DNA from: Geomonas agri
GTDB lineage: Bacteria; Desulfobacterota; Desulfuromonadia; Geobacterales; Geobacteraceae
Direction of reading: 5' to 3'
Length of the DNA stretch: 64,000 nucleotides
Assembly: GCF_020179605.1 (NCBI RefSeq)
Contig: NZ_JAINZO010000001.1
Span: 620,001-684,000 of the forward strand
Part shown: one piece after another, positions 8,124 to 19,530 of the stretch
Numbering within the stretch: position 1 is the first letter of the stretch
How the letters are laid out: each line of letters starts with the position of its first letter
Notes under the pieces: model-generated
Told to the model about the DNA's origin: nothing
Seen by the model: the letters and a program-made list of their open reading frames with translations, nothing else
Database searches by the model: none
Position numbers and translations under genes: made by a program

Positions 8124-9002
8124 ATGCAAGCAGCGAGGGCCGTTAACATGGCGGAATCTGGAGTCACCGAGCACAGCGCCACCCTGTCGGCGCGCGACTT
8201 CGGCAGGTTGAGCCGGTTTATCTACGACACCTGCGGCATCAAGATGCCGGATGTGAAAAAAACCATGCTGGAGGCGCGTCTGCAGAAGCGGCTCAGGAAC
8301 CTCGGCATGCACAGCTTCACTGATTACTGCGACTTTCTCTTCTCCGCCGAGGGGATGGAGAAAGAGCTTGTGCAGATGCTGGACATGGTCACCACCAACA
8401 AGACCGACTTCTTCCGGGAGCCGGACCATTTCCACTACCTGACCCAGACGGTGCTCCCGGAATGGGTCAAGCGGCACCCCGGCGCCACCCTTTCCATCTG
8501 GAGCGCCGGATGCTCCTCCGGCGAGGAGCCCTATACGCTGTGCATGGTGCTCTCCGAATACGCCCTGCGCAACCCGGGGTTCGACTTCAGGATCCTGGCC
8601 ACCGACATCTCCACCCGCGTGCTGGACAAGGCCAAGATGGCGATCTACACCGAGAGCCAGGTGGAGCCGGTGGCCATGGAACTCAAGAAAAAGTACCTGC
8701 TGCGCAGCAAGGACCGCTCCAGCGGCATGGTGCGCATCGTCCCGGAGTTGCGCGAGAAGGTGCGCTTTCGCCGCCTCAACTTCATGGACGAAGATTTCGG
8801 TATGCGCGAGCAGTTGGACATCATCTTCTGCCGCAACGTCATCATCTATTTCGACCGCCCCACCCAGGAGAAGCTGCTGCAGCGTTTCCACCGCCACATG
8901 AAGCCCGGCGCGTTCATCTTCATGGGGCACTCGGAGACTCTGAGCGGCCTCGACGTCCCGCTGGTGAGCGTCTACCCGACGGTGTATCGAAGGCCGCGAT
9001 GA
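8124..9002 (+). CDS. cheR: Chemotaxis protein methyltransferase CheR
   Basis: A 292-residue SAM-dependent glutamate methyltransferase of receptors. The N-terminal helical domain (about residues 20-85) is followed by a Rossmann methyltransferase with SAGCSSGEEPYTL, ATDIS and IIFCRNVIIYFD, all diagnostic of CheR. The chosen ATG at 8124 has GGGGAGGA ten bases upstream. An alternative ATG at 8148 lacks a good ribosome-binding site. The stop overlaps the cheD start (ATGA). Confidence 0.95.
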   Translation: MQAARAVNMAESGVTEHSATLSARDFGRLSRFIYDTCGIKMPDVKKTMLEARLQKRLRNLGMHSFTDYCDFLFSAEGMEKELVQMLDMVTTNKTDFFREPDHFHYLTQTVLPEWVKRHPGATLSIWSAGCSSGEEPYTLCMVLSEYALRNPGFDFRILATDISTRVLDKAKMAIYTESQVEPVAMELKKKYLLRSKDRSSGMVRIVPELREKVRFRRLNFMDEDFGMREQLDIIFCRNVIIYFDRPTQEKLLQRFHRHMKPGAFIFMGHSETLSGLDVPLVSVYPTVYRRPR

Positions 9003-9493
9003 TGCCGCCGACGCAGGGAAAGGTCGTCTTCCTGAAACCGGGCCAGATAATGGTAAGCTCTGAGCCTGTGCTGGTGACGACCCTGCTCGGATCCTGCGTC
9101 GCGGTCACCATTTTCAACTACCGGCTCCGGCTGGGGGCGATCTGCCACGCCCAGCTGCCCGGCACTGGCGACCTCTTTGACGCCCAGGACGGGCATCACG
9201 GCAAGTACGTCGACACCGCCATCAGGGCCATGCTGGAGCGGATGCTGCACCGGGGGGCGCTGCGCGGGGAACTGGAGGCGAAGGTCTTCGGCGGCGCCGA
9301 CATGTTCGACGCCCTGGGCAGGTTGCGCAGCGTGGGACGGCAGAACGCGGAGATGGCGCTCAAGATCCTGGCGAACGAGTCGGTGCGTGTCGCCAAGCAG
9401 GACCTGGGAGGGGAGCGGGGCAGGAAGATCATCTTCCACTCCCACACCGGGGAAGTTCTTCTGAAACGGATGAGAAAATCAGGGGGTTGTTAG
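8999..9493 (+). CDS. cheD: Chemoreceptor glutamine deamidase CheD
   Basis: A 164-residue CheD. Catalytic C33 lies in LLGSCVAV and H50 in ICHAQLP. The start ATG at 8999 overlaps the cheR stop as ATGA; a second in-frame ATG at 9002 would remove one residue. The open frame extends far upstream inside cheR, but that part has no CheD similarity. It deamidates receptor glutamines and can interact with CheC-type phosphatases, none of which is seen here. cheB begins directly after its stop. Confidence 0.93.
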   Translation: MMPPTQGKVVFLKPGQIMVSSEPVLVTTLLGSCVAVTIFNYRLRLGAICHAQLPGTGDLFDAQDGHHGKYVDTAIRAMLERMLHRGALRGELEAKVFGGADMFDALGRLRSVGRQNAEMALKILANESVRVAKQDLGGERGRKIIFHSHTGEVLLKRMRKSGGC

Positions 9494-10561
9494 ATGCCCA
9501 AGAAGATAAAGGTACTGATAGTGGACGACTCGGCCGTGGTGCGCCAGACCATGGTGGAGATCCTCTCCTCTGACCCGCAGATCGAGGTGATGTCGACCGC
9601 GGGCGACCCTTTCATCGCCGCGGACCGGATCAGGCAGGAAGTCCCGGACGTGATCACCCTCGACGTCGAGATGCCCAGGATGGACGGCATCACCTTCCTG
9701 CACAAGATCATGAGCCAGCATCCCATCCCGGTGGTGATGTGCTCGAGCCTCACCGAGAAGGGGTCCGAGACGGCCCTGAAGGCCCTGGAGTACGGGGCGG
9801 TGGAGATCATCCAGAAGCCGCGCCTGGGGACCAAGGCGTTCCTGGAAGAGTCCCGGGTGAGGATCTGCGACGCGGTGAAGGCGGCGAGCCAGGCACGGGT
9901 GCGGCGCGTTGCCGCGGTGACCCACCAGGTGGCGCCCAAGCTGACCGCCGACGTGATCATGGAAAAACCCAAGAGCCAGGCGATGATGCAGACCACCGAG
10001 AAGGTGGTGGTGGTCGGCGCCTCGACGGGGGGGACCGAGGCGTTGCGGACCTTTTTGGAGTCGCTGCCGGCGGACTGCCCCGGCATCGTCATCGTGCAGC
10101 ACATGCCCGAGGGGTTCACCCGCGCCTTTTCGCAGCGACTGGATGGTCTGTGCCGGATCACCGTCAAGGAGGCGGAAAACAATGACACCGTGGTGCGCGG
10201 TCGGGCCCTGATCGCGCCGGGCAACCACCACCTGCTCTTGAAGCGCAGCGGCGCGCGTTACTACGTGGAAATCAAGGACGGGCCGCTGGTGTCGCGCCAC
10301 CGCCCGTCGGTGGACGTGCTGTTTCGTTCCGCCGCCCGCTATGCCGGCAAGAACGCGGTAGGGGTGATCATGACCGGCATGGGGGACGACGGCGCCCACG
10401 GCATGCTGGAGATGAAGCAGGCCGGTGCCCTGAACATCGCCCAGGACGAAGCGAGCTGCATCGTTTTCGGGATGCCCAACGAGGCGATCAAGCTGGGAGG
10501 CGTCGACTACATCCGCCCCCTGGACGCCATCAGTCGGGAAGTATTGAAGCTCTGCAACTGA
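9494..10561 (+). CDS. cheB: Chemotaxis methylesterase CheB
   Basis: A 355-residue receiver-methylesterase fusion. The receiver has D11, D12 and phosphoacceptor D57. The C-terminal domain holds the triad S177 (GASTGG), H203 (QHMPEGFT) and D299 ([10 protein letters not shown]). It removes receptor methyl groups added by CheR and can deamidate glutamines. It starts at the base after the cheD stop, so the two are translationally coupled. Confidence 0.96.
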   Translation: MPKKIKVLIVDDSAVVRQTMVEILSSDPQIEVMSTAGDPFIAADRIRQEVPDVITLDVEMPRMDGITFLHKIMSQHPIPVVMCSSLTEKGSETALKALEYGAVEIIQKPRLGTKAFLEESRVRICDAVKAASQARVRRVAAVTHQVAPKLTADVIMEKPKSQAMMQTTEKVVVVGASTGGTEALRTFLESLPADCPGIVIVQHMPEGFTRAFSQRLDGLCRITVKEAENNDTVVRGRALIAPGNHHLLLKRSGARYYVEIKDGPLVSRHRPSVDVLFRSAARYAGKNAVGVIMTGMGDDGAHGMLEMKQAGALNIAQDEASCIVFGMPNEAIKLGGVDYIRPLDAISREVLKLCN

Positions 10562-10578
10562 TGCCCTGAGAGGTTTTC

Positions 10579-11814
10579 ATGGTTGAGGAAAAGTTCTTCC
10601 TGGGGCGGCAGCCCATCCTGGACCGGACCCAGCAGATCATGGGGTTCGAACTCCTGTTCCGCTCGCCGGAGAGCCTGAACGCGGCCAACATCCTCGATGT
10701 GCAGGTGGCCAGCGCCAGCGTCATCGTCAACGCGCTGACCCAGTTCGGCATCCAGGACGTGCTCGGGCGCCACAAGGGTTTCTTCAACGTGACCCGCGAA
10801 GTGCTGATGAGTGACGCCGTGGAACTTCTGCCCAAGGACCGCGTGGTGATCGAACTCTTGGAGAGCATCGTCGCCGACGACGAGGTCTTCGAACGTTGCC
10901 GCACCCTCAAGAAACTCGGTTTCAGCCTCGCCCTCGACGACCACGTCTACTCTCCCGCCTTCCACGACATCTATCCCCTGGTCGACATAGTGAAAGTCGA
11001 CGTGCTGGAAACGCCGGCAGAGTCGTTGCCGGAGATCGTCGAAAAGCTCAGGAAGTGGCGCCTCACCCTCTTGGCCGAAAAGGTCGAGAACGCTGAGCAC
11101 TACAAGTTCTGCTCGCAGCTCGGCTTTGACCTGTTCCAGGGGTACTATTTCGCCCGACCGGTGGTGCTCAGGCAGAACAAGATCGACATCGGCAAGATCA
11201 CCATGATGCAGCTTATGAAGCAGGTGATGGCTGATGCCGAGTGGAGCGAGATCGAAGAGACCTTCAAACAGAACCCCGGGCTCACCTACAACCTGCTGCG
11301 CCTGGTCAACTCCGTGGCCATCGGGCTTCGCGTGCGCATCAAGACCCTGCGCCATGCGCTCACCGTGCTCGGGCTGGAGCAGCTCAAGCGCTGGATCACC
11401 CTGGCCCTGTACGCCAGCAACGATCAAAACGGGGTGCAAAGCCCGCTGCTGGAGATGGCGGCCACACGCGGCAAGCTGATGGAACTCCTCATCATCGCCT
11501 CGAGGGGGCGGGGTGCTGCTGAGCTCGCGGACCAGGGCTTCATGGTGGGCATCCTCTCGCTCATCGACGTGCTGTTCGAGGATCGCATGGAGGAACTGGT
11601 CGGCAAGCTGAACCTGGTGGAAAACGTGAAGAGCGCGCTTTTGCACCACGAGGGGGACCTGGGGGAACTCCTCGTGCTGGCCGAACTGCTGGAACAGGCC
11701 GATTTCCCCGCCGTGAGCGAACAGTTGGGCGTCTGCGAACTGGAGCTGGACCAGCTGCTCTCCGCCCAACTGGAGACCTTCTCCTGGGCCGACAAGCTGA
11801 GCGCATCCCTCTAA
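10579..11814 (+). CDS. EAL-HDOD domain protein (YuxH type)
   Basis: A 411-residue protein. The N-terminal EAL-like domain (about 1-200) has GFELLFR where active c-di-GMP phosphodiesterases have EAL plus metal ligands. Several catalytic acidic residues appear lost, so it is probably inactive or a c-di-GMP binder. The C-terminal HDOD domain (about 205-390, starting ITMMQLMKQV) is a helical HD-related fold without the metal-binding HD pair. It lies 17 bases after cheB, so it is probably the last gene of the chemotaxis operon and may link it to c-di-GMP or to a regulatory readout. Domain call is firm; function is inferred. Confidence 0.88.
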   Translation: MVEEKFFLGRQPILDRTQQIMGFELLFRSPESLNAANILDVQVASASVIVNALTQFGIQDVLGRHKGFFNVTREVLMSDAVELLPKDRVVIELLESIVADDEVFERCRTLKKLGFSLALDDHVYSPAFHDIYPLVDIVKVDVLETPAESLPEIVEKLRKWRLTLLAEKVENAEHYKFCSQLGFDLFQGYYFARPVVLRQNKIDIGKITMMQLMKQVMADAEWSEIEETFKQNPGLTYNLLRLVNSVAIGLRVRIKTLRHALTVLGLEQLKRWITLALYASNDQNGVQSPLLEMAATRGKLMELLIIASRGRGAAELADQGFMVGILSLIDVLFEDRMEELVGKLNLVENVKSALLHHEGDLGELLVLAELLEQADFPAVSEQLGVCELELDQLLSAQLETFSWADKLSASL

Positions 11815-11823
11815 TTTCACTCC

Positions 11824-11851
11824 TTGACACAAACCTTTCTTTTGATGTAAC
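11824..11851 (+). promoter_or_regulatory. Candidate sigma70 promoter upstream of kdsB
   Basis: TTGACA at 11824-11829, a 16-base spacer and TGTAAC at 11846-11851 (four of six -10 matches). It lies about 160 bases before kdsB. The leader in between has no other recognisable feature. Confidence 0.45.
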
Positions 11852-12011
11852 TTGTTTCGTCCCGCCAGACAAGGGACGGAGCCAGCAGTTTAGGCTGCGC
11901 TCCACCGGCTAAAATCGCAGCAAAAGCCAGCCATCAAAAATCACCAAACCACAACCGCAACCAGGACTCGCTTCCGGCAGTGACCGGTGTGGGGTCGTAC
12001 TGAGACGCCAA

Positions 12012-12779
12012 ATGAAAATAACCGCGGTAATTCCCGCCAGGTATGCTTCTACGCGTTTTGAGGCCAAGGCATTGGCGGACATCATGGGAAAACCCATGGT
12101 GCAGCACGTGTACGAGCGCGCTTCCAAGGCTAACCTCGTTTCCGAAGTGATCGTGGCGACCGACGACGAGCGGATCGCCGCTGCGGTGCGCGCCTTCGGC
12201 GGTCGCGTGGAGATGACCTCGGTGGAGCATGAGACCGGGACCGACCGGCTGGCCGAAGTGGCGGCAAGGCTCGACGCCGACATCATTGTCAACGTGCAGG
12301 GCGACGAACCGCTCATCGATCCGGCCATGATCGACCAGGCCATCGCACCGATGCTGGAAGACCCGTCCATCCCGATGGCGACGCTTAAGTGCCGCATCAA
12401 GACGCTGCACGACTTTCTGTCCCCCAACGTGGTGAAGGTGGTTGCTGACCCGAAGGGGAACGTACTCTACTTCTCCCGTTCTCCGCTGCCGTTTTTCCGC
12501 GACAAGTGGAACGACCTGAAGGACGATGCCTTTTGCTGCGGTAAGCTGTTGTGCTACAAGCACGTCGGGCTGTACGTGTACCGCCGCGAGTTCCTGCCGG
12601 TCTTCGCCGCGCTGCCGCCGAGCTACCTGGAGATGGCCGAGAAACTCGAGCAGTTGCGGGTTCTGGAGAACGGCTACCGCATCAAGATCGTCGAGACCGA
12701 GTGCGAGTCGATAGGGGTGGACACCCCGGCCGACCTGGAGAAGGTGCTGGCAAAGCTAAAAGGCTTAAAAGCAGATTGA
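12012..12779 (+). CDS. kdsB: 3-deoxy-manno-octulosonate cytidylyltransferase KdsB
   Basis: A 255-residue CMP-Kdo synthetase that joins Kdo to CTP in the cytoplasm for lipid A-core synthesis. Diagnostic features are [10 protein letters not shown] near the N-terminus, [27 protein letters not shown] and [11 protein letters not shown]. The following gene pyrG makes its CTP substrate and kdsA/kdsD/kdsC make Kdo, so the block is functionally coherent. The ATG at 12012 gives the standard length. Confidence 0.96.
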   Translation: MKITAVIPARYASTRFEAKALADIMGKPMVQHVYERASKANLVSEVIVATDDERIAAAVRAFGGRVEMTSVEHETGTDRLAEVAARLDADIIVNVQGDEPLIDPAMIDQAIAPMLEDPSIPMATLKCRIKTLHDFLSPNVVKVVADPKGNVLYFSRSPLPFFRDKWNDLKDDAFCCGKLLCYKHVGLYVYRREFLPVFAALPPSYLEMAEKLEQLRVLENGYRIKIVETECESIGVDTPADLEKVLAKLKGLKAD

Positions 12780-12907
12780 GATAAAGATTAAGATTAAGGT
12801 TCAGATTGAGATAGAGATTTAGCTTCAGGCAAAGACGAACACTTAAGAGAGGCGTAAACAAGCGGCTCCTTCAGATTTTCTACTTAGTCTTAATCTTGAT
12901 CTCTATC
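12779..12907. repeat. Simple inverted repeat between kdsB and pyrG (GATTAAGA family)
   Basis: The left arm is a purine-rich run of GATTAAGATTAAG and GATTGAGATAGAGAT units. The right arm is the approximate complement, CTTAATCTTGATCTCTATC. The arms are separated by about 60 bases. The architecture resembles the AACAGGGATAAA elements but the arm sequence is unrelated. Confidence 0.65.
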
Positions 12908-12910
12908 TAG

Positions 12911-14533
<1,623 letters not shown>

Positions 14534-14564
14534 TAGCAATTGACAATTGACAATGGACAATTGA

Positions 14565-14617
14565 CAACGCGTCCTTCACAATAGCGAAGGGCGCGTTGGA
14601 CTTTGACAGTCCTACTT
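14565..14617 (+). terminator. Tandem hairpins after pyrG
   Basis: CAACGCGTCCTTC (14565-14577) pairs with GAAGGGCGCGTTG (14586-14598) with one mismatch. GGACT/AGTCC (14598-14612) then forms a second small hairpin followed by TACTTTTTTT. This is probably a terminator or attenuator between pyrG and kdsA. Just upstream is a tandem CAATTGA-type simple repeat (14538-14567). Confidence 0.65.
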
Positions 14618-14632
14618 TTTTTAAGACAGTCT

Positions 14633-14657
14633 ACGACGTTCGATCATTGAACGTCGT
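14633..14657 (+). promoter_or_regulatory. Perfect 9-bp inverted repeat before kdsA
   Basis: ACGACGTTC (14633-14641) and GAACGTCGT (14649-14657) are perfectly complementary across a 7-base loop, just before the kdsA ribosome-binding site AAGGAGAAG. It could be an operator or a leader hairpin. Confidence 0.45.
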
Positions 14658-14681
14658 GCGGGATCTCTTCAAGGAGAAGTC

Positions 14682-15506
14682 ATGATGAAGGAAGTCACTG
14701 TAGGTCAGATCAAGATTGGCGGCAACAGGCCGCTCGCGCTGGTGGCGGGCCCCTGCGTGATAGAGAACGAAACGGCGACGCTGCGTCACGCGGAGCGCCT
14801 GATGAGCATCTGCAACGGCGTCGGCATCCCGCTGATCTTCAAAGCCTCCTACGACAAGGCCAACCGCACCTCGGTCACCGCCTTCCGCGGTCCCGGCATG
14901 GACGAGGGGCTCAGGATCCTGGCCAAGGTAAAGGAAGCGCTGGGCGTTCCCGTCCTTTCCGACATCCATTCCATCGAGCAGGTCGAACCGGCCGCTGACG
15001 TGCTCGACGTGCTGCAGATCCCGGCGTTTCTCTGCCGCCAGACCGACCTGCTGGTCGCTGCCGCCAATACCGGTAAGGTCATCAACGTGAAGAAGGGGCA
15101 GTTCCTGGCACCGTGGGACATGAAGAACGTGGTCGGCAAGATCCGCTCCTGCGAGAACGAGAACATCATTCTCACCGAGCGCGGTGCCTCCTTCGGCTAC
15201 AACAACCTCGTCGTCGACATGCGCAGCTTCCCCATCATGCGCTCCACCGGTTACCCGGTCATCTTCGACGCCACCCATAGCGTCCAGCTGCCTGGAGGTG
15301 AGGGTACCTCGTCGGGCGGCCAGCGCGAGTACGTGGAATTTCTCTCCCGCGCGGCGGTGGCAGCCGGTATCGACGGCATCTTCATGGAGGTGCATGAGGA
15401 CCCTGAGCGCGCCCTGTGCGACGGCCCGAACTCCGTGCGCCTGGACGACCTGCCGGCACTTTTGAACAAACTGAAGGCTATCGACGCCATCGTGAAGCAG
15501 GCGTAA
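14682..15506 (+). CDS. kdsA: Kdo-8-phosphate synthase KdsA
   Basis: A 274-residue cytoplasmic enzyme condensing phosphoenolpyruvate and arabinose 5-phosphate to Kdo 8-phosphate. Family signatures are LVAGPCVIE near residue 22, FKASYDKANRTS, VLSDIH, LQIPAFLCRQTDLL and FDATHSVQLPG. A cysteine in the AGPCVIE position suggests the metal-dependent type, but that is inference. An ATG doublet opens the gene (14682 or 14685), after AAGGAGAAG. It belongs to the Kdo block with kdsB, kdsD and kdsC. Confidence 0.96.
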   Translation: MMKEVTVGQIKIGGNRPLALVAGPCVIENETATLRHAERLMSICNGVGIPLIFKASYDKANRTSVTAFRGPGMDEGLRILAKVKEALGVPVLSDIHSIEQVEPAADVLDVLQIPAFLCRQTDLLVAAANTGKVINVKKGQFLAPWDMKNVVGKIRSCENENIILTERGASFGYNNLVVDMRSFPIMRSTGYPVIFDATHSVQLPGGEGTSSGGQREYVEFLSRAAVAAGIDGIFMEVHEDPERALCDGPNSVRLDDLPALLNKLKAIDAIVKQA

Positions 15507-15518
15507 AGAAAAGTGTTC

Positions 15519-15658
15519 AAACAGGGATAAAGGGGATCAAAGGGATAACTGCAGAAAAGCGATCTTAACGCAAAGCCGCAAAGGCGCTAAGCAAAGATCG
15601 GTTTTGGTTTAACCCCCAGCTTGGTTTTTATCCTTTTTATCCCTTTTATCCCTGTTAA
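15519..15658. repeat. Dispersed AACAGGGATAAA inverted-repeat element, copy B
   Basis: Left arm AACAGGGATAAAGGGGATC starts at 15520. The right arm is TTTATCCC repeats ending CCCTGTTAA at 15658. The core AACGCAAAGCCGCAAAGG sits between CGATCTT and AAGATCG, which can pair. It occupies the whole kdsA-kdsD gap. Confidence 0.85.
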
Positions 15659-15687
15659 TACGGTTTTGTCTTTGTAAGGAGTTGACC

Positions 15688-16656
15688 TTGATTTTAGAAG
15701 AAGCGAAGCGGGTAATCAGAGTAGAGGCTGAGGCGCTTTTGAACCTGGAGGCATCCATCGACCGGACCTTCGAGAAGGCCGTGGAGATGATACTGAACAG
15801 CACCACCGGTCGCGTCGTCGTCACCGGCATGGGCAAATCCGGCCTCATCGGCCAAAAGATAGCCTCCACCATGGCCTCCACTGGCACCCCCGCCTTTTTC
15901 CTGCACCCGGCGGAAGGGATCCACGGCGACCTGGGCATGATCATGAAGGGTGACGTCGTCATCGCCATCTCCAATTCCGGCGAGACCGACGAGGTGGTGC
16001 GCATCCTCCCCATCATCAAGCGCCTCGGTGCATCCCTGATCGCCATGGCCGGAAACCCCAACTCCACCCTGGCCAAGAGCGGCGATATCTTCCTCGACAT
16101 CTCGGTGAAGGAGGAGGCGTGCCCGCTGGGGCTCGCCCCGACCGCATCTACCACCGTGACCCTGGCCATGGGCGACGCCATCGCCGTTGCGCTCCTGGTC
16201 AGCCGCGGCTTCAAGGCCGAGGACTTCGCCATGTTCCACCCCGGCGGCGCCTTGGGGCGGAGGCTGTTGCTGAAGGTCGAGGACATCATGCACTCCGGCG
16301 ACGGGCTGCCGCTGGTTAGTGCCGCGACCCTGATGCGCGAGGCCCTTTTCACCATCACCTCCAAGGGGCTGGGTATTACCGGCGTCACCGCCGATGACGG
16401 TGCCTTGGTCGGCGTCATCACCGATGGCGACCTGCGCCGGGCCCTGGGGCAGGGGCTCGACATCATTAACCTGCCGGCCTCGGCGCTGATGAAGAAGGGC
16501 CCCAAGCGGATTCGCCGCGACGAGCTGGCGGCGCGAGCCCTGCAGCAGATGGAGCAGTACTCCATCACTTCGCTCTTCGTTTTCTCCGACGACGACGCCA
16601 CTGCGCCGGTCGGCATCGTGCACCTGCACGACCTGTTGAAAGCGGGCATAGCATAA
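15688..16656 (+). CDS. kdsD: Arabinose-5-phosphate isomerase KdsD (KpsF/GutQ family)
   Basis: A 322-residue enzyme converting ribulose 5-phosphate to arabinose 5-phosphate, the first step to Kdo. The N-terminal SIS domain includes VVVTGMGKSGLIGQKIAST and ISNSGETDEV. Two CBS domains follow (about residues 200-320). The start is a TTG at 15688, with AAGGA seven bases upstream; a TTG two codons earlier is too close to that site. It lies between two copies of the AACAGGGATAAA repeat. Confidence 0.94.
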   Translation: MILEEAKRVIRVEAEALLNLEASIDRTFEKAVEMILNSTTGRVVVTGMGKSGLIGQKIASTMASTGTPAFFLHPAEGIHGDLGMIMKGDVVIAISNSGETDEVVRILPIIKRLGASLIAMAGNPNSTLAKSGDIFLDISVKEEACPLGLAPTASTTVTLAMGDAIAVALLVSRGFKAEDFAMFHPGGALGRRLLLKVEDIMHSGDGLPLVSAATLMREALFTITSKGLGITGVTADDGALVGVITDGDLRRALGQGLDIINLPASALMKKGPKRIRRDELAARALQQMEQYSITSLFVFSDDDATAPVGIVHLHDLLKAGIA

Positions 16657-16672
16657 AGAAGCACATCGAATC

Positions 16673-16793
16673 GAACAGGGATACAAGGGATACAGGGGAT
16701 AAAGGCACACAACCACTCATGGTGTTGTAGTTATCCCCGATCCGTTTTTGTACGGTTTTGATTTATCCCTTTTATCCCCTTTATCCCTGTTAA
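16673..16793. repeat. Dispersed AACAGGGATAAA inverted-repeat element, copy C
   Basis: Left arm AACAGGGATACAAGGGATAC starts at 16674. The right arm ATTTATCCC...CCCTGTTAA ends at 16793. Unlike the other copies, it lacks a recognisable CGCAAAG core; the centre has a short CACAACCACTCATGGTGTTG hairpin instead. Confidence 0.82.
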
Positions 16794-16822
16794 ATGTTTT
16801 TGGGGTATCCAGTGAGGTTTTC

Positions 16823-17338
16823 ATGGAAGAAAGACTGAAAAAGATCAAGCTCTTGATACTCGATGTGGACGGTGTGCTCACCGACGGACGCATCATCTTC
16901 GACTCCAACGGCGTGGAGAGCAAGTTCTTCAACGTAAAGGACGGGCATGGCATCAAGATGCTGCAGCGTTCCGGGATCGAAGTCGGCATCATCTCCGGTC
17001 GGGAGTCGCAGGTGGTCTATAACCGCGCTGTCGAACTTGGCATCGGGCAGGTCTACCAGAAATCCCTGGACAAGCTGGTCCCTTACCGCCAGATGCTGGA
17101 AGCGACCGGCCTTTGTGACGAGCAGGTCGCCTTCATGGGTGACGACGTCATCGATATACCGCTCCTGAAACGAGTCGGCTTCGCTGCCGCACCTGCCGAC
17201 GCCGTCCAGGAGGTGCTTCCCTTCGCCCACTTCGTCGCCCGGAACCGTGGCGGCTGGGGGGCGGTGCGCGAACTCTGCGACCTGATCCTCAAGGCTCAAG
17301 GCACATGGGAGAGCGTGACCTCCAGGTATTACGTCTAG
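16823..17338 (+). CDS. kdsC: Kdo-8-phosphate phosphatase KdsC
   Basis: A 171-residue HAD-superfamily phosphatase lacking a cap domain, as is usual for KdsC. Nucleophile D14 and D16 lie in ILDVDGVLTDG, followed by GIISGRES and FMGDDVIDIPLL with LKRVGFAAAPADA. It hydrolyses Kdo 8-phosphate to Kdo. The ATG at 16823 follows GTGAGGTTTTC; upstream in-frame codons lie inside the repeat and give no family similarity. It is the last gene of the kds block and is followed by a bidirectional terminator-like hairpin. Confidence 0.95.
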   Translation: MEERLKKIKLLILDVDGVLTDGRIIFDSNGVESKFFNVKDGHGIKMLQRSGIEVGIISGRESQVVYNRAVELGIGQVYQKSLDKLVPYRQMLEATGLCDEQVAFMGDDVIDIPLLKRVGFAAAPADAVQEVLPFAHFVARNRGGWGAVRELCDLILKAQGTWESVTSRYYV

Positions 17339-17431
17339 GACGGTCGCACGCTGTACAGATAAAAACAAGCAACTTCTCGCCCCACAGAGAGAGTGTTGCC
17401 GCAGCATTGAGCAACATTACATGGAGGCACG

Positions 17432-17470
17432 AAAAGGGATGTCTGTGACTCAGATATCCCTTTTCTTTTA
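17432..17470 (+). terminator. Terminator-like hairpin after kdsC
   Basis: AAAAGGGAT plus TCTG pairs with CAGA plus ATCCCTTTT across a short loop, followed by a T-rich stretch. The A-rich 5' side means it could work in both directions. Confidence 0.75.
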
Positions 17471-17517
17471 CCTGGAAAAAACTCCTCCTTTGGCTGTCTC
17501 GTATTTTTTTCGTCATC

Positions 17518-17549
17518 CAGTTCCTTTAGTGAGAAAGTTCTGATACACT
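17518..17549 (+). promoter_or_regulatory. Shared bipartite motif upstream of the UDP-sugar dehydrogenase gene
   Basis: CAGTTCC (17518-17524), 13 bases, then TTCTGATACACT (17538-17549). The same pair with 12 bases recurs at 19079-19109 before the export gene. TGATACACT could be an extended -10 element (TG, one base, TACACT). The function is not established. Confidence 0.4.
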
Positions 17550-17623
17550 GACTCCTCATTTACCAGAGCTTTGCAATTCTCTTTCTGGCACGACTGCATT
17601 CCATTGCTTAGGGAGTTCCTGTG

Positions 17624-18913
<1,290 letters not shown>

Positions 18914-19078
18914 GACGACCATGCGGCACTGGTAATGCAATGTTATCGTGCCGCTCAGTCAAATTTCAGACACTGGCTTTGTCTTTGACACTTCTTTACC
19001 CTCAGCGCCCTGAAAAAATCTGTACTCTTTCCTTCCGTGATCGTCCGCTATGCCAGTGCTGAATAAAAAATTAGCAGT

Positions 19079-19109
19079 CAGTTCCCATTCAAATATTTTC
19101 TGATACACT
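19079..19109 (+). promoter_or_regulatory. Second copy of the bipartite CAGTTCC / TTCTGATACACT motif
   Basis: CAGTTCC (19079-19085), 12 bases, TTCTGATACACT (19098-19109). It matches the copy at 17518-17549 base for base in both halves. It may be a promoter or a common regulator site for the polysaccharide locus. Confidence 0.4.
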
Positions 19110-19221
19110 CTCAAACGACCTATAACTTAGTGAGGATGAGAAGAAAATTCATATCGATCTAGGTGATGAACTGTCCCCTCATTAACTGGCCAGCACAATT
19201 TAGGTTCTGTCCATGAGGATT

Positions 19222-19238
19222 CCGGCACGAAATCTGCT
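19222..19238 (+). promoter_or_regulatory. Sigma54 (RpoN)-type promoter upstream of the polysaccharide export gene
   Basis: CCGGCACGAAATCTGCT has the -24 GG at 19224-19225 and the -12 GC at 19236-19237, exactly ten bases apart. It matches TGGCACG-N4-TTGCW at all but two positions. The predicted start is near 19249, leaving an untranslated leader of about 280 bases. Transcription would require an enhancer-binding activator. Inference from sequence only. Confidence 0.6.
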
Positions 19239-19530
19239 CTTGTTGATGTTGTCTGCACTCTCATGCAGTGTTGGCTGAGATGCAACTACAGATCTGCAGA
19301 TGCCGTTGTTTTTGCATTTACAACACCCTGCGTAAGTGGTATAGAGTAAAGCCTGATCATTAGTAACGACTTTTTTTGATTGGGTGCAGTTGTGTCGGCT
19401 CTGCCCGTATCATATACAGGCAGTAATCGGTATTGCCACAGAAGAAGAACCCTCCGTGTTCTTGTGAGCTGCTGTCTGGTCCGCTACTGCTGTTCCCGCC
19501 TTCCTGGTAATCTTTGAGGTACAACCACGT

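Larger units (their letters stand above)
18914..19530. other. 617-base intergenic region before the export gene
   Basis: No convincing gene is seen. It contains the second copy of the bipartite motif (19079-19109), a sigma54-like promoter (19222-19238) and a long leader of nearly 300 bases before the export gene. A T run (ACTTTTTTTG, about 19368-19377) lies in the leader without a clear stem. Confidence 0.65.

Noticed and set aside
9739-10185. Alternative 148-codon frame inside cheB
   Set aside because: It is a shadow of CheB in another frame; the CheB catalytic residues are all in the main frame.
17587-17604. TGGCACG before the UDP-sugar dehydrogenase gene as a sigma54 promoter
   Set aside because: The GC expected ten bases after GG is not there; the nearest GC is seven bases away.
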